A stretch of 64,000 nt of DNA from Alphaproteobacteria bacterium WMHbin7 (GCA_002753155.1 PDZW01000004.1:1-64000), one strand, 5' to 3'; counted from the stretch's first letter, positions 27,150 through 39,625 are shown. Numbers and translations are program-made. Notes: generated by a model not told the origin, from the letters alone.

Positions 27150-27901
27150 TGCTTGTCCTGCCCATCTATGACGACAATCCGGCAACAAAGCCCGCCTTCG
27201 TTACCTGGGGCCTGATCGCGGCCTGTCTTCTTACCTATCTGTGGCAGGCGGGGCTGGGGCAAGAGGCGGAACAAGCCGCCGTTCTGGGTTTCGGCATGAT
27301 TCCCGCCGTGCTGACCGGAAACGGGGAACTAGCACCCGAACTTTATGTCATTCCCGGCTGGGCCACGCTTTTCAGCTCGATGTTCCTACATGGCGGGGTG
27401 ATGCACCTAGCTGGCAACATGCTGTTCCTCTGGATCTTCGGCAACAATGTCGAGGACAGCATGGGCGGGCTGCGCTACCTGCTCTTCTACCTCTTGTGCG
27501 GGGTGGCGGCCGCTTTGGGGCAAACGGCGGCCGAGCCGCTGTCCGAAGTTCCCATGATCGGCGCCTCGGGCGCCATCAGCGGCGTTCTGGGGGCTTATCT
27601 GCTGCTCTATCCCAAGGCCAATGTGCGCGTCTTTCTGTGGGTGATCGTGATCGTGCGCATTCTGAACATTCCCGCCGTGATCGTGCTGGGCCTGTGGTTC
27701 GCCTTGCAGATCTACAGCGGCCTCAGCACGGCTGCGGGCGAAGCGGGCGTTGCCTTCTGGGCGCATGCCGGCGGATTCGTGGCCGGAATGGCTCTCATCC
27801 CCCTGTTCAAGCATCGGAATGTGCCGCTGTTCCACGGAGCGCGCAGCCACGCCTTCAGCATTTCCCGCCAGGCCCCGCCCAAGAAGGGGCCTTGGGGCTA
27901 G
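27149..27901 (+). CDS. Rhomboid-family intramembrane serine protease
   Basis: The product is 250 residues from ATG 27149, which overlaps the previous stop (TGATG); the track start lies inside the preceding gene. Six hydrophobic segments are visible. The catalytic serine lies in IGASGAISGVLGAYL and the histidine in AFWAHAGGFVAGMALIP. HGGVMHLAGNMLFLWIFGNN is the rhomboid loop/TM2 signature. It should cleave membrane-protein substrates within the inner membrane. Its TAG stop lies in the left arm of the palindromic element. Confidence 0.92.
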   Translation: MLVLPIYDDNPATKPAFVTWGLIAACLLTYLWQAGLGQEAEQAAVLGFGMIPAVLTGNGELAPELYVIPGWATLFSSMFLHGGVMHLAGNMLFLWIFGNNVEDSMGGLRYLLFYLLCGVAAALGQTAAEPLSEVPMIGASGAISGVLGAYLLLYPKANVRVFLWVIVIVRILNIPAVIVLGLWFALQIYSGLSTAAGEAGVAFWAHAGGFVAGMALIPLFKHRNVPLFHGARSHAFSISRQAPPKKGPWG

Positions 27902-28212
27902 GGTCAAGACTCATTAACCCCGCGAGACGCGCTTGAGGCGAAAATGGCCGAATGACAGAAGAAAAACGATGAGCGTATCGGCAATACGGTCGAGTTTTTC
28001 GACGTATCAGTCGGCCATTTTCGCCCAAGCCCCCTGTCGGCTTCGCCGACAAAATCATTTCAGGCGTGCATCGCACGCGTGGGACGCGGTGATTTTCGCG
28101 CCCGGATGCGTTGCTTGCCCCTTGTGGACACCCAGTCCAAGGCGGGTCAAGCGCCTGTCCGGACACGAAAATCTCCTGCGTCGCGTTCGTGGTGTTAATG
28201 GGTCTTGACCCT
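27900..28212. repeat. Palindromic intergenic element with 19-bp terminal inverted repeats
   Basis: The gap between two convergent genes is filled by one structured element. Its ends are AGGGTCAAGACTCATTAAC (27900-27918) and, inverted, GTTAATGGGTCTTGACCCT (28194-28212), matching at 18 of 19 positions. Inside, GGCGAAAATGGCCGA (27937-27951) is repeated exactly in inverse at 28011-28025. Smaller palindromes follow: CGTATCGGCAATACG, GTCGAGTTTTTCGAC, GTCGGCTTCGCCGAC, GCGTGCATCGCACGC. No ORF is convincing. It looks like a mobile or REP-like intergenic repeat, or a large bidirectional terminator. Copies elsewhere in the genome cannot be tested here. Confidence 0.75.
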
Positions 28213-28214
28213 AA

Positions 28215-28946
28215 TCACTTGTCTTTCGTCATCGGGGCCCATTGCGGCTCTGGCTTCGTCTTGCGCGCGCTCGATGCCTGCTGAATGGGCATCAATTCGG
28301 CAGGTCGGCGCTGGGGCTGATGGGCTACGATGTTCCATCCATCCTTGGCGGAGGGCTTGTCGCCTTCGACCAGCCTGGGTTCGGCTTTCGGCGCCAGCTT
28401 CGCCACGGCCACGGCCTGCTCGGCCAGAGCCAGCACGGCCCCCAGATCGACACGGCCATCGGCATTGACCAGATCGGCCAGGGCGATATTGGCCATCCGT
28501 ACCTGAGGCACCACGCCCTCCACCTTGCCGGTCGTAAATTTCTCGCCCACCAGCTTTTGGCCCAGTTGCACGGCCGCCTCGGTGGCGCGCCTTGTGCCTT
28601 CCTTCTCGTCGGCTGTGGGCATCATCAGCAAAAAGACGTCCTCGCCCTGCTTGAAACAGGTCTCGCCAGCAGCCAGATGGCGGCGGATGGTGCTTTCGCT
28701 CAGCATCAGAATGGTGTTGGCCCGGCTTTCCCAGGCTTCGCCGATGGCGATCCGATAGTCTTTCAGCGAAATCACCTGCAAACGGGCGCGGGGATGCTTC
28801 TTGTGAAGATCATCAAGCGCCAGCGCCACCCAGGTTTCTTCCTCGCGTCGCTTGGCCAAAGCCGCCGTCGCCTGGGTCTCCGCCTCCCCCGCCCCCTTGA
28901 ACAGAACCTTGCTGATCTGAGAAAACAAAGACTTGCTTTTGCTCAT
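28215..28946 (-). CDS. Degenerate GGDEF-like domain protein
   Basis: The product is 243 soluble residues. The segment ETCFKQGEDVFLLMMPTADE, followed by a helix EGTRRATEAAVQLGQKLVGE, has the layout of a GGDEF domain (R-x-GGDEF-x3-LP...). The signature reads QGEDVF, so the Gly-Gly that holds GTP is lost and cyclase activity is unlikely. The C-terminal 45 residues are Pro/Lys/Gln-rich and probably disordered. It may be a non-catalytic binding or regulatory protein. The family assignment is moderate. Confidence 0.6.
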   Translation of the reverse strand: MSKSKSLFSQISKVLFKGAGEAETQATAALAKRREEETWVALALDDLHKKHPRARLQVISLKDYRIAIGEAWESRANTILMLSESTIRRHLAAGETCFKQGEDVFLLMMPTADEKEGTRRATEAAVQLGQKLVGEKFTTGKVEGVVPQVRMANIALADLVNADGRVDLGAVLALAEQAVAVAKLAPKAEPRLVEGDKPSAKDGWNIVAHQPQRRPAELMPIQQASSARKTKPEPQWAPMTKDK

Positions 28947-29112
28947 AGCCCCCTCGGCGCATCTTAACGCTACGATAAATAGCCCAAGTGATCCGCCATC
29001 GACAAGCCGGGCAAAGAGGTTGTCCCCACAAAGCGATTACGCTAAGGTGATCCGCTTGAAATTTCCAAGATTCCAGGTTCGTGCCGTTGTGTCAGGGGAG
29101 GCTTTGCGTTCG

Positions 29113-30129
29113 ATGGCCAAATTCCGCCAGATTTTCGATAACAGGCCCCTCGTCCTGGGATCGGCCCTTAGTGTCACCCTTCTCTCCTTGGCGGGCCCCG
29201 TCACGGCCCAGCAGGTCATCACCGACAACAGTTCGATCTATTCGAACAATCCGAATGTTTATGTCGATCTCAGCGTTCTCGACCAGTTGGGGCAGCCAGC
29301 GACGCTGCAATCCCTGCTGTCGGGCCGTCAGGCGATCGCGGGCTATCCTCAACTGTCCCTGCCCTCCGACAAATTGAAGCTGAAGGCACCCGCCTCGGCC
29401 AAGCCCAAGGTGGCGAAGGCCAAGCCGAAGCCCAAACCGATTGAAACCATCTCGACCGAACCCGAGGTCAGGCTGGGCGCCGCGGAGCCGACACCGGCTT
29501 CTCCCGCTCCCAAGGTCGCCGTAGAGACAACCCCGGTTCCCCCGGCACCGCCCGCACCGACCCTGGCCGCACCCGCTGCTCCGACGCCCATCGTCAAACT
29601 GGCCGAGGCCCCGAAGGCCACCACCGCTGCAGTGCCGCCCGCTCCACCCACGCCGCCCGCTCCGCCGGTGATTGCGCCTGCGCCCCCTCCCGCACCGCCC
29701 GCCATCGAGGCCCGGCCCGCAGCCCCCATGCCGCCCAGTGCGCCTGAAATCAAACGCCCGACGGAATTGTCGTCATTGCCCGAAGCGTCGGCCCCCTCGG
29801 TCATGGAGGGCGGCGAGACCCTGATGCAGATCGTCTTCGCCGACGGTGCCACGCGCATTCCCGATAGCAATCTGGTCGACCTCAAGGCCCTGGCGGGTCG
29901 CATGAGCAAAGACGACGAAATGCGGCTTCAGCTTCTGGCCTATGCCGAAGGCACAGACGCCAATGCCAGCAAGGCGCGGCGTCTGTCCCTGTCCCGAGCA
30001 CTTTCCGTGCGCTCCTACCTGATCGACCAGGGTGTGCGCTCGACCCGCATCGATGTGCGCGCCCTGGGCAACAAGGCAGGAAGCGGCCCTTCCGAGCGCG
30101 TCGATGTGATGTTGCTGAGAAACAGATAA
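29113..30129 (+). CDS. OmpA-family cell-envelope protein
   Basis: The product is 338 residues from ATG 29113, with GGGGAGG 11 bases upstream; the track start lacks a signal peptide. Residues 1-30 form a signal sequence (LVLGSALSVTLLSLAGPVTA). A long Pro/Ala/Lys linker (about 90-220) likely spans the periplasm. The C-terminal domain (about 235-338: QIVFADGATRIPDSNLVDLK, then LSLSRALSVRSYLIDQGVRS) is OmpA/MotB-like and should bind peptidoglycan. It is followed by a bidirectional terminator. Neither a beta-barrel nor a lipobox is present. Confidence 0.85.
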   Translation: MAKFRQIFDNRPLVLGSALSVTLLSLAGPVTAQQVITDNSSIYSNNPNVYVDLSVLDQLGQPATLQSLLSGRQAIAGYPQLSLPSDKLKLKAPASAKPKVAKAKPKPKPIETISTEPEVRLGAAEPTPASPAPKVAVETTPVPPAPPAPTLAAPAAPTPIVKLAEAPKATTAAVPPAPPTPPAPPVIAPAPPPAPPAIEARPAAPMPPSAPEIKRPTELSSLPEASAPSVMEGGETLMQIVFADGATRIPDSNLVDLKALAGRMSKDDEMRLQLLAYAEGTDANASKARRLSLSRALSVRSYLIDQGVRSTRIDVRALGNKAGSGPSERVDVMLLRNR

Positions 30130-30152
30130 GACAAAATTTCAGCGCTCGTATT

Positions 30153-30473
30153 TCAAAAGGCCACCGGAAGACCGGTGGCCTTTTTGATGTCCGCGCTTAA
30201 GGTCTCGAAGAAATCTGCCCCGCCCCGCGTGGAACGCCAGGCCACGCCCTCCGCCACCGCCTCGTAATGCGAGGCTCCACTGACCGGAGAGGACAGCCAA
30301 ATCTGACGCAGGGGCGCATGGCTGTTGATGACGAACTGCCGTCCGTCCTCCAATTCCAAAGTCAGCACATTTCCCTGCAAATCGGCATCCAGTCCGGCCT
30401 CCTCGGCCAGATCGGACAAGCGCGACAATAGCTGGGCCGCCAGCGCGGCAAAGCGGGATTCATCGAGGCTCAT
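30153..30473 (-). CDS. cyaY: Frataxin-like iron-sulfur assembly protein CyaY
   Basis: The product is 106 residues from ATG 30473; the track ORF extends upstream into the glycosyltransferase gene. The acidic first helix (FAALAAQLLSRLSDLAEEAG) and the beta-sheet motif GRQFVINSHAPLRQIWLSSP match frataxin. CyaY tunes iron delivery to the IscS/IscU cluster machinery. It is the last gene of the heme operon, 11 bases after the glycosyltransferase. Its final codons (KATGLPVAF) and stop are encoded by the terminator hairpin itself. Confidence 0.88.
   Translation of the reverse strand: MSLDESRFAALAAQLLSRLSDLAEEAGLDADLQGNVLTLELEDGRQFVINSHAPLRQIWLSSPVSGASHYEAVAEGVAWRSTRGGADFFETLSADIKKATGLPVAF
30155..30186. 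terminator. Bidirectional terminator shared by the OmpA-like gene and cyaY
   Basis: AAAAGGCCACCGG and CCGGTGGCCTTTT form a perfect 13-bp stem with a 4-base loop. A T-run follows on the plus strand and T residues on the minus strand. On the minus strand the stem encodes the CyaY C-terminus and stop. Confidence 0.88.
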
Positions 30474-30484
30474 GCGCTCATCCT

Positions 30485-31627
30485 TCAAGCATCCTTCTTG
30501 CGAAGATAGGGGCGTCGTTTCGCCCTTTCCAGGGCCTTGGCGTAAATCGCCAACGTCGCTTCCATCTGGCGATCCATGCGCAAATGCGCCTTGGCAAAGC
30601 AACACCCATTGGCAACGACCGTCGCGGCTAGATCGTCCTCCTCGATCAAACGGCGGAGAGCTTGGGCCAACGCTCCGGCATTGCCGGGCTCGACCAGCAG
30701 GCCCGTCTTGCCGTCCTTGACCAACTCGGGAAGCCCCCCCACGCGGCTGGCAACGACAGGCTTTCCGGCAGCAAGGGCCTGAGCCGTGATGCGCCCCTGA
30801 GCCTCGATGATCGAGGGAACGGCCACGGCATCCGCCGCCGCCAAGATCGCCGCCACATCGGTGCAATAGCCGGGAAAGACGACACGGCCAGCCAGGCCCA
30901 AACGCCCAACTTCCGCCTTCAGAAAGGCTTCGTAGCCTTCTCCCTCGCCGGTGGCCGACCCGGTCAGAACCAGGCGGGCAGAAAGACCCGCATCTTGAAG
31001 AATCGCCAAGGCCCCGATCAGATGTTCAAGCCCCTTGTCGGGGCGCAGCATGCTGACTGTGGCGATGACGAAATCATCCTTCCCCAGGTTCCAGGATGTA
31101 CGCAATATCGCGCGCGTCTCGGGATCGGGAGACGCGAAAAAGGATTCGTCGGCCCATTCCCCAACGACATCCGAGCGATCCGCCTCGATCAATCCATCCT
31201 CGATCATGGTCTGGCGGATACATTGCGCCACGGCGATGACGCGATCACTGCCCAGACGCCACTGCCATCGGCGCATCAGATCCGGCTTTAAACGCTGTGT
31301 TATATGGCGTGAACGCACGACCCCCACCAGATCGAGGCAGGCCATCAATGCCTTGGCATCCTTGGTGACATGGGCATCGGCAATATCGATCTTCAAATCG
31401 GACAGCAGGGTGCGCAAACCACGGATGGTCGACATCCGCCAGGGATGGTCGAATTGAAAATCGATCACCGGCAGCCCCTGATTCCGGGCGCGCCTGAAAC
31501 TCTCGCCATCGGCGGGTGTTGCCAGCCAGGAGGGATGGCCGTGCCCGTTCAGCCAAGCCACCTGCTCGATGGTTCTGAATTCCATGCCGCCCCAATTGCG
31601 TCCAGGAATCGTGTGAAGAATGCGCAT
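30485..31627 (-). CDS. Family 4 glycosyltransferase
   Basis: The product is 380 residues from ATG 31627 of the GT-B fold. The N-terminal domain opens HTIPGRNWGGMEFRTIEQVA. The donor-binding domain has ATVSMLRPDKGLEHLIGAL and SIIEAQGRITAQALAAGKPV, then VGGLPELVKDGKTGLLVEPG. In the E-x7-E motif the second acidic residue is Gln here. It probably transfers a sugar to a lipid or polysaccharide acceptor at the inner membrane. It sits between hemY and cyaY in the heme operon, 10 bases after hemY. A glycosyltransferase is an odd neighbour there but is on the same transcript. Confidence 0.88.
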   Translation of the reverse strand: MRILHTIPGRNWGGMEFRTIEQVAWLNGHGHPSWLATPADGESFRRARNQGLPVIDFQFDHPWRMSTIRGLRTLLSDLKIDIADAHVTKDAKALMACLDLVGVVRSRHITQRLKPDLMRRWQWRLGSDRVIAVAQCIRQTMIEDGLIEADRSDVVGEWADESFFASPDPETRAILRTSWNLGKDDFVIATVSMLRPDKGLEHLIGALAILQDAGLSARLVLTGSATGEGEGYEAFLKAEVGRLGLAGRVVFPGYCTDVAAILAAADAVAVPSIIEAQGRITAQALAAGKPVVASRVGGLPELVKDGKTGLLVEPGNAGALAQALRRLIEEDDLAATVVANGCCFAKAHLRMDRQMEATLAIYAKALERAKRRPYLRKKDA

Positions 31628-31637
31628 GGACAAAGGA

Positions 31638-32978
31638 TCAGGCCCCGACTTCATCCGGCAAGGCCCGGCTGGACGAGGAGGCATCTTCGAGATGGAGCAA
31701 ATGCTCGGGCGAACGCCAGGCCAGTCTATCAAAACCGTGACAGGCCGGGCAGATCGAGGACCAGTCATCGGCCATGGCTCCGCAAGACAAGCAAAGCCAG
31801 ACGGGATTGGACTGCGCCGTGGACAGGCGGCGGATCCAGGCCACCGAGTCCGAAAGCCGCCCCTCGCCTTCGTCGATGGCGGCCATGAGGGCAAGGACGC
31901 GCGCCTGGGGACGCTCCGCCGCCAACACGGGTTCCAGCGCCGAACGCGCCTTGCCCCACAAACGGGCGTCGAGAGCCGCCTTGGCGACGGCGATATGGCT
32001 TTCGATATTCTTGGGGGCGCCCGCAACCAGGCGCTCGACGGCCAGCACAAAACGGACGGCATCCTCGCCCTCGCTAAGACTCTTCAAGCAATCGACGAGA
32101 CTGGGATGCGGATTGGCCGTCCAGGCCCTTTCGAGAAGCCGAGCGGCCTTGCTCTGCTTTCCTTTGGCCCCCAGCAATCTGGCAGCCAGAACAGCGCTGG
32201 CAGGAAGTTCGGGCAAAAGATCGAAAGCGGTCTCGGCCAGCTTGAGGGCATGTTGGGAATCAACGCTCTGGTTGGCCAGTTCCAAGGTCAGGATGGCGCT
32301 CCTGCGCTTGGCCAGATCGTCTTGCATGAGATGGCGCTTGGCCGACTTGGTCACAAGCTCCAGGGCCTCTTCCCAGGCACGCTCCTCGATCAGCAGATCG
32401 AAGAGGGCTAAGATCACCCATTCTGCGTCGGGCTTAAGCGCATAGGCCTTTCTTGCCTGAATCAAAGCCGATGTCCGATCCCCCCTTTTCAAAGCCTGGG
32501 TGATCAATCCGCGCAGAGCCAGGAATTCGGTTTCCTTGCGCTTTAGCATGGCATCGAAATGTTGAGTGGCTGCTTCTTCATCGCCCGCCAATTGAGCGGC
32601 CTGAGCGGCCAGCAGCAACGACAAAGGGGGCGAATCGAGAAGCGAATCCGCCTTTCTGGCCTGGCGTAGCGCTTCCTTGGGATCGCCTGCCGCCACGGCA
32701 ACCAGCCCGCGTGTCAGCGATTCATAACCTTGGCGGTGGCGCCGCTCGGCCCGCATGCGTCCGAAGATACCGGGCACGCCGATCAAAAGGCCGAGAAGGC
32801 GCACCAGCCAGAGCAGCAGAAAGGCCGCCAAGGCGCAAATCAGCAGCAACAGGGGCATGCTGGTCTCGACATGCCAGCCCAGCCAGTCCAACGAAACGGC
32901 GCCCGGGCGATCAGCCAGCCAGACAGCGCCCGCCACCAGGAGACCGACACCAATAAGATAGCGCAAAAGACGGATCAT
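31638..32978 (-). CDS. hemY: HemY-like membrane TPR protein
   Basis: The product is 446 residues. Two N-terminal membrane helices (IGVGLLVAGAVWLADRPGAV; MPLLLLICALAAFLLLWLVR) and the HemY_N pattern are followed by TPR-like repeats. Near the C-terminus are two CxxC knuckles (CLSCGAMADDWSSICPAC) forming a zinc-ribbon-like site. The gene begins at the base after the hemD-mic60 stop. HemY proteins of this type are linked to late heme synthesis by gene order, with no established enzyme activity. Confidence 0.87.
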   Translation of the reverse strand: MIRLLRYLIGVGLLVAGAVWLADRPGAVSLDWLGWHVETSMPLLLLICALAAFLLLWLVRLLGLLIGVPGIFGRMRAERRHRQGYESLTRGLVAVAAGDPKEALRQARKADSLLDSPPLSLLLAAQAAQLAGDEEAATQHFDAMLKRKETEFLALRGLITQALKRGDRTSALIQARKAYALKPDAEWVILALFDLLIEERAWEEALELVTKSAKRHLMQDDLAKRRSAILTLELANQSVDSQHALKLAETAFDLLPELPASAVLAARLLGAKGKQSKAARLLERAWTANPHPSLVDCLKSLSEGEDAVRFVLAVERLVAGAPKNIESHIAVAKAALDARLWGKARSALEPVLAAERPQARVLALMAAIDEGEGRLSDSVAWIRRLSTAQSNPVWLCLSCGAMADDWSSICPACHGFDRLAWRSPEHLLHLEDASSSSRALPDEVGA

Positions 32979-36626
<3,648 letters not shown>

Positions 36627-36636
<10 letters not shown>

Positions 36637-36926
36637 CGCTAATTCCAGACTCCGAAAAGCTTAAGGACTTGGCGGCGAAGTATGTCTGGTGGACACCTGC
36701 GGAAAGAACCGTTCGGGATAATCTGCAAGGCCTTGTCGCCCAGGTCATGGAACTGGGAAGCTGGCGCGATGCCGTCTGGCTGATGAGGAATCTTGGTAAG
36801 GAAGCGTTCAAGGCCGTCCTTCAGGCACCGCCTCCGGGTCTGTCGCGCAAAAGCTGGCTGTTCTGGCATTACCGTCTGGGCGTGACGCCCGGTGAAAACG
36901 CCCCGAAGCGTCGAATGATCGGCTGA
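36627..36926 (+). CDS. Small antitoxin-like protein (DUF6922-like) paired with AbiEii toxin
   Basis: The product is 99 residues from ATG 36627, inside the end of tsaD; the longer track ORF is rejected. Sequence such as [40 protein letters not shown] and [14 protein letters not shown] resembles short proteins encoded directly before AbiEii-type nucleotidyltransferases. The next gene starts 12 bases downstream. I infer an antitoxin role by position. Confidence 0.7.
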
Positions 36927-36938
36927 GGGGGAATTTGC

Positions 36939-37607
36939 GTGTTTCAACTCAATACCGGCATTCTTCCCCCAGCGCAGGCCGATCTTTGGCCCTTGCTGTC
37001 CAGCCTGCCCGCGCATGTCGTCCTCTATGGCGGAACGGCCATCGCTTTGCATCTCGGACACCGCGAATCCGTCGATTTCGATTTCTTTTCATCACAGCCG
37101 TTGGATAGAACGGCCAAGGAAACGCTCCTGGGACTTCCCTGCCTCTCCGGCCTTGAAATCCTGCAAGACGACATCGACACCCTTGTCTTTTCAATCCGGC
37201 GTCTTGGACAGCCTGTCCGCCTTGCCTTCTTCGGAGCAGTCACCTGCGGTCGGATTGGAACACCTCTTGTTCCTCACGGCGGGGGCCCACGCGTCGCCTC
37301 GCTGATCGATCTCTTTGCCCATAAGCTCAAGGTCATTCATGACCGTGCCGAGGGAAAGGACTATCAGGACATCACCGCCATCCTGACCAAAGGACAACTG
37401 GGCTTGGACCAAGGCATGGCCGCTGCGGAAGCCTTGTTTCGGGAACATTTTTCCATCGCGGCCACGCTCAAGGCCCTCGTCTATTTTGATGACCTGAACG
37501 AATCCTGGCGCGTCGGCGAAGAGTCCAAAAACATCCTGCTTCAAGCCATCAAGGCTCTTCCCGAGGAATGGCCTGCCGCGACCCGCGCCGCCGAAACAAT
37601 CGTCTAA
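36939..37607 (+). CDS. AbiEii/AbiGii-type nucleotidyltransferase toxin
   Basis: The product is 222 residues. The nucleotidyltransferase signature GGTAIALHLGHRESVDFDFF supplies the G-G-T...D-x-D metal site. A helical region follows (LIDLFAHKLKVIHDRAEGKD, YQDITAIL). AbiEii-type proteins are toxins of AbiE phage-abortive systems that modify tRNA ends. The start is GTG 36939, preceded by GAGGGGGA. The stop overlaps the convergent ATP-grasp gene by four bases. Confidence 0.85.
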   Translation: MFQLNTGILPPAQADLWPLLSSLPAHVVLYGGTAIALHLGHRESVDFDFFSSQPLDRTAKETLLGLPCLSGLEILQDDIDTLVFSIRRLGQPVRLAFFGAVTCGRIGTPLVPHGGGPRVASLIDLFAHKLKVIHDRAEGKDYQDITAILTKGQLGLDQGMAAAEALFREHFSIAATLKALVYFDDLNESWRVGEESKNILLQAIKALPEEWPAATRAAETIV

Positions 37608-38881
37608 ACCACCAGCACCGGGGCAAAACCGCCGCCTTCTGTCCTGAAATTGGTGGTCTGGCCCTGATAGAGCCGGGCGGCCATCAGCAACAGCTTGCCG
37701 TCATAGGTGTAAAGGCGGATATCCGATTTCATGCGGGCCGCCACGCCATCGACCATGACGCCGCGCTCGGAAGGCGGCGCCACTTCCTGCGCCACATAGG
37801 AAGCACCGGCCAGAACGTCTTCCCAGGCCCGTTTTGTGATTTTATCGCCGCGATAGGCCGCCTTTCCGGCATGCCCCGAGCCGGGTTTAAAGAACCAGCG
37901 CTTGCGCGAAGCCCAAAGTTCGCCAGCATTTTCAGGAGACACCAGAACCGTCTTGGGAACATGGCGGGCGATGATTTCGCCGTCTGCAAAATCGGCCCCC
38001 ATTTCCCTTAAAGCCTGAGCATCACTGAGAAGAGCCAGATGCCGCTTGTCAGCCAGAAGGGCATGTGTGCGCGGGCTTGGCGTCACCACAACGGCACCGG
38101 CCATATAAGCTTCCCGCAACGCCTTGTGCCCCGGTTCATCCAGGGAAAAATCGACAAGGCGGTTATAGACGAGATCAAGCGCCGTTCCCTGGCACCAAAG
38201 ACGCCCGTCTTGCCAAGCCAGTTCCGCTGGATCGGCAATGAATGCCTTGATGCCCGCCTTTTCAAAGGCCACTTTCGCCAATTCGAATTCGGGCAGCAGA
38301 TACTGGCTTGAAGGATCGTCATCGACGATGGCCAGGGATAACAAAGGCATGTCGCCCTTCTGCAGACGATGCTCGTTTTGGAATATCTCGATGAAGGTTT
38401 CGTCAAGACGCTCCGGCCTGGGAAAGCGAAGCAGAGACGCCGACGATTCGTCGCAGCAGGCCTCGGCCACCTCCAGCAGGGCCTGATTTAGATAGGCCCC
38501 CCCGGCATTGGTGTTGATCTCGATCAACCGCGGCCCTTCGGCGCCGATATGGAAATCATAGCCCATGAAAACACTACGCACGCCAAAGTCGGGCTGCGCC
38601 GCCTGGGGCGCTGCCGCCAAGGCTTGCGCTATCCAGGCAGGAAGCCTGCCCACGCGTTCGATCGCCACCACCAGTTCGGCCATCAGATCGGCATCGGCCT
38701 TGGTGACGAAGACGGGTGTTCGTGAAAAAAGATGCGGCCTGCTTTCCAGAACCATCTGACCGAATCCTAAAAGCCCCCGGCGCCGGTCGAGACAAGCCGT
38801 CAGATCCGTCTCGGCCACCGCCCGGCACAGGCATTCCAGATTCAACCGCTCGGCATTCTCGCGCAAAGTCAGGCACTCCAT
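37604..38881 (-). CDS. ATP-grasp-like protein of unknown substrate
   Basis: The product is 425 soluble residues. SVFMGYDFHIGAEGPRLIEI followed by NTNAGGAYLNQALLE looks like the metal/ATP-binding part of an ATP-grasp fold. RKRWFFKPGSGHAGKAAYRG plus YVAQEVAPP looks like the glycine-rich grasp and hinge. The order suggests a circularly permuted or glutathionylspermidine-synthetase-like arrangement. The enzyme would ligate an acid to an amine or thiol. It overlaps the preceding Rossmann-fold gene by 13 bases, so the two probably act together. Confidence 0.65.
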   Translation of the reverse strand: MECLTLRENAERLNLECLCRAVAETDLTACLDRRRGLLGFGQMVLESRPHLFSRTPVFVTKADADLMAELVVAIERVGRLPAWIAQALAAAPQAAQPDFGVRSVFMGYDFHIGAEGPRLIEINTNAGGAYLNQALLEVAEACCDESSASLLRFPRPERLDETFIEIFQNEHRLQKGDMPLLSLAIVDDDPSSQYLLPEFELAKVAFEKAGIKAFIADPAELAWQDGRLWCQGTALDLVYNRLVDFSLDEPGHKALREAYMAGAVVVTPSPRTHALLADKRHLALLSDAQALREMGADFADGEIIARHVPKTVLVSPENAGELWASRKRWFFKPGSGHAGKAAYRGDKITKRAWEDVLAGASYVAQEVAPPSERGVMVDGVAARMKSDIRLYTYDGKLLLMAARLYQGQTTNFRTEGGGFAPVLVV

Positions 38882-39573
38882 ATCCAGGCCCCCACGTCCA
38901 GGAGCAGCCCCCTATATGGGGCAAGCTCCCCCACGGGCGCCAGAGGCCATTTCCAGTTGTTATGAGGCGGCTCAAGTCCGCAAGCCTCGGGCAAGGCCTG
39001 TTCCCGGGCGATTTCGCGACCCTTTTCATCATGCTCAAGGCGCATCGTCTCGGTAATCAGAACCCGGGTTCCCGTAGCATTTCGAAGGCCATCGAGATGC
39101 GAAAGCACCCTATCGTCGCCGTCCGTCATCAAAGCCAACTGTCCGGCCAAATTGAGGCTGACCAGCAGATCGGGCATGGGAACAAGATTTTGCCAAAAAT
39201 CCTTGGCGCCAATATCGGTCGTCAGCAAGTCGATATTGGAATGGCGCCTTCCCATCCGGCGGGCCGGGGCGGGGTGATGCAGATCGACCAGAACGACCTG
39301 GGCGAATTGGCGGCATAACTCCTCAATCGGGACGTCTAGAAGCAGGCCGGACCCCAGAATGACGGCGCGATCACGCATGGAACAATGCTGAATTGCCTCC
39401 AGAATGACGGATCGGCTGGCGGCCAGATGGGGTTCCCAAGCGGCTTGATGGCGACGAAAACGCGACAGAATCGCCGCCTGTTCCCGCACGGCAGGCCAGC
39501 TCTCTCTGCGAAAGGGCGCCTCTTTCAGGCAGAACAGGGCCTCTGCAAGCATCGCTCCCTTTTGCCCTTTCAT
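38869..39573 (-). CDS. Rossmann-fold protein, methyltransferase-like
   Basis: The product is 234 residues. RDRAVILGSGLLLDVPIEEL followed by QVVLVDLHHP is a beta-alpha-beta nucleotide/SAM-type motif with an acidic residue ending strand 2. LLTTDIGAKD and MPDLLVSLNLAGQLALM fit strands 3 and 4 of a class I methyltransferase. A full catalytic signature is not recognisable. It is the first gene of a two-gene minus-strand unit and divergent from the EndoU gene. Confidence 0.6.
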   Translation of the reverse strand: MKGQKGAMLAEALFCLKEAPFRRESWPAVREQAAILSRFRRHQAAWEPHLAASRSVILEAIQHCSMRDRAVILGSGLLLDVPIEELCRQFAQVVLVDLHHPAPARRMGRRHSNIDLLTTDIGAKDFWQNLVPMPDLLVSLNLAGQLALMTDGDDRVLSHLDGLRNATGTRVLITETMRLEHDEKGREIAREQALPEACGLEPPHNNWKWPLAPVGELAPYRGLLLDVGAWIWSA

Positions 39574-39625
39574 CTTGCAGGAAGAATGACATAATGCCGC
39601 CGCATTTTAACGCGATTACAGAGTT

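Noticed and set aside
30485-32062. 525-aa track ORF for the glycosyltransferase
   Set aside because: The first 145 codons shadow hemY; the glycosyltransferase fold begins at ATG 31627.
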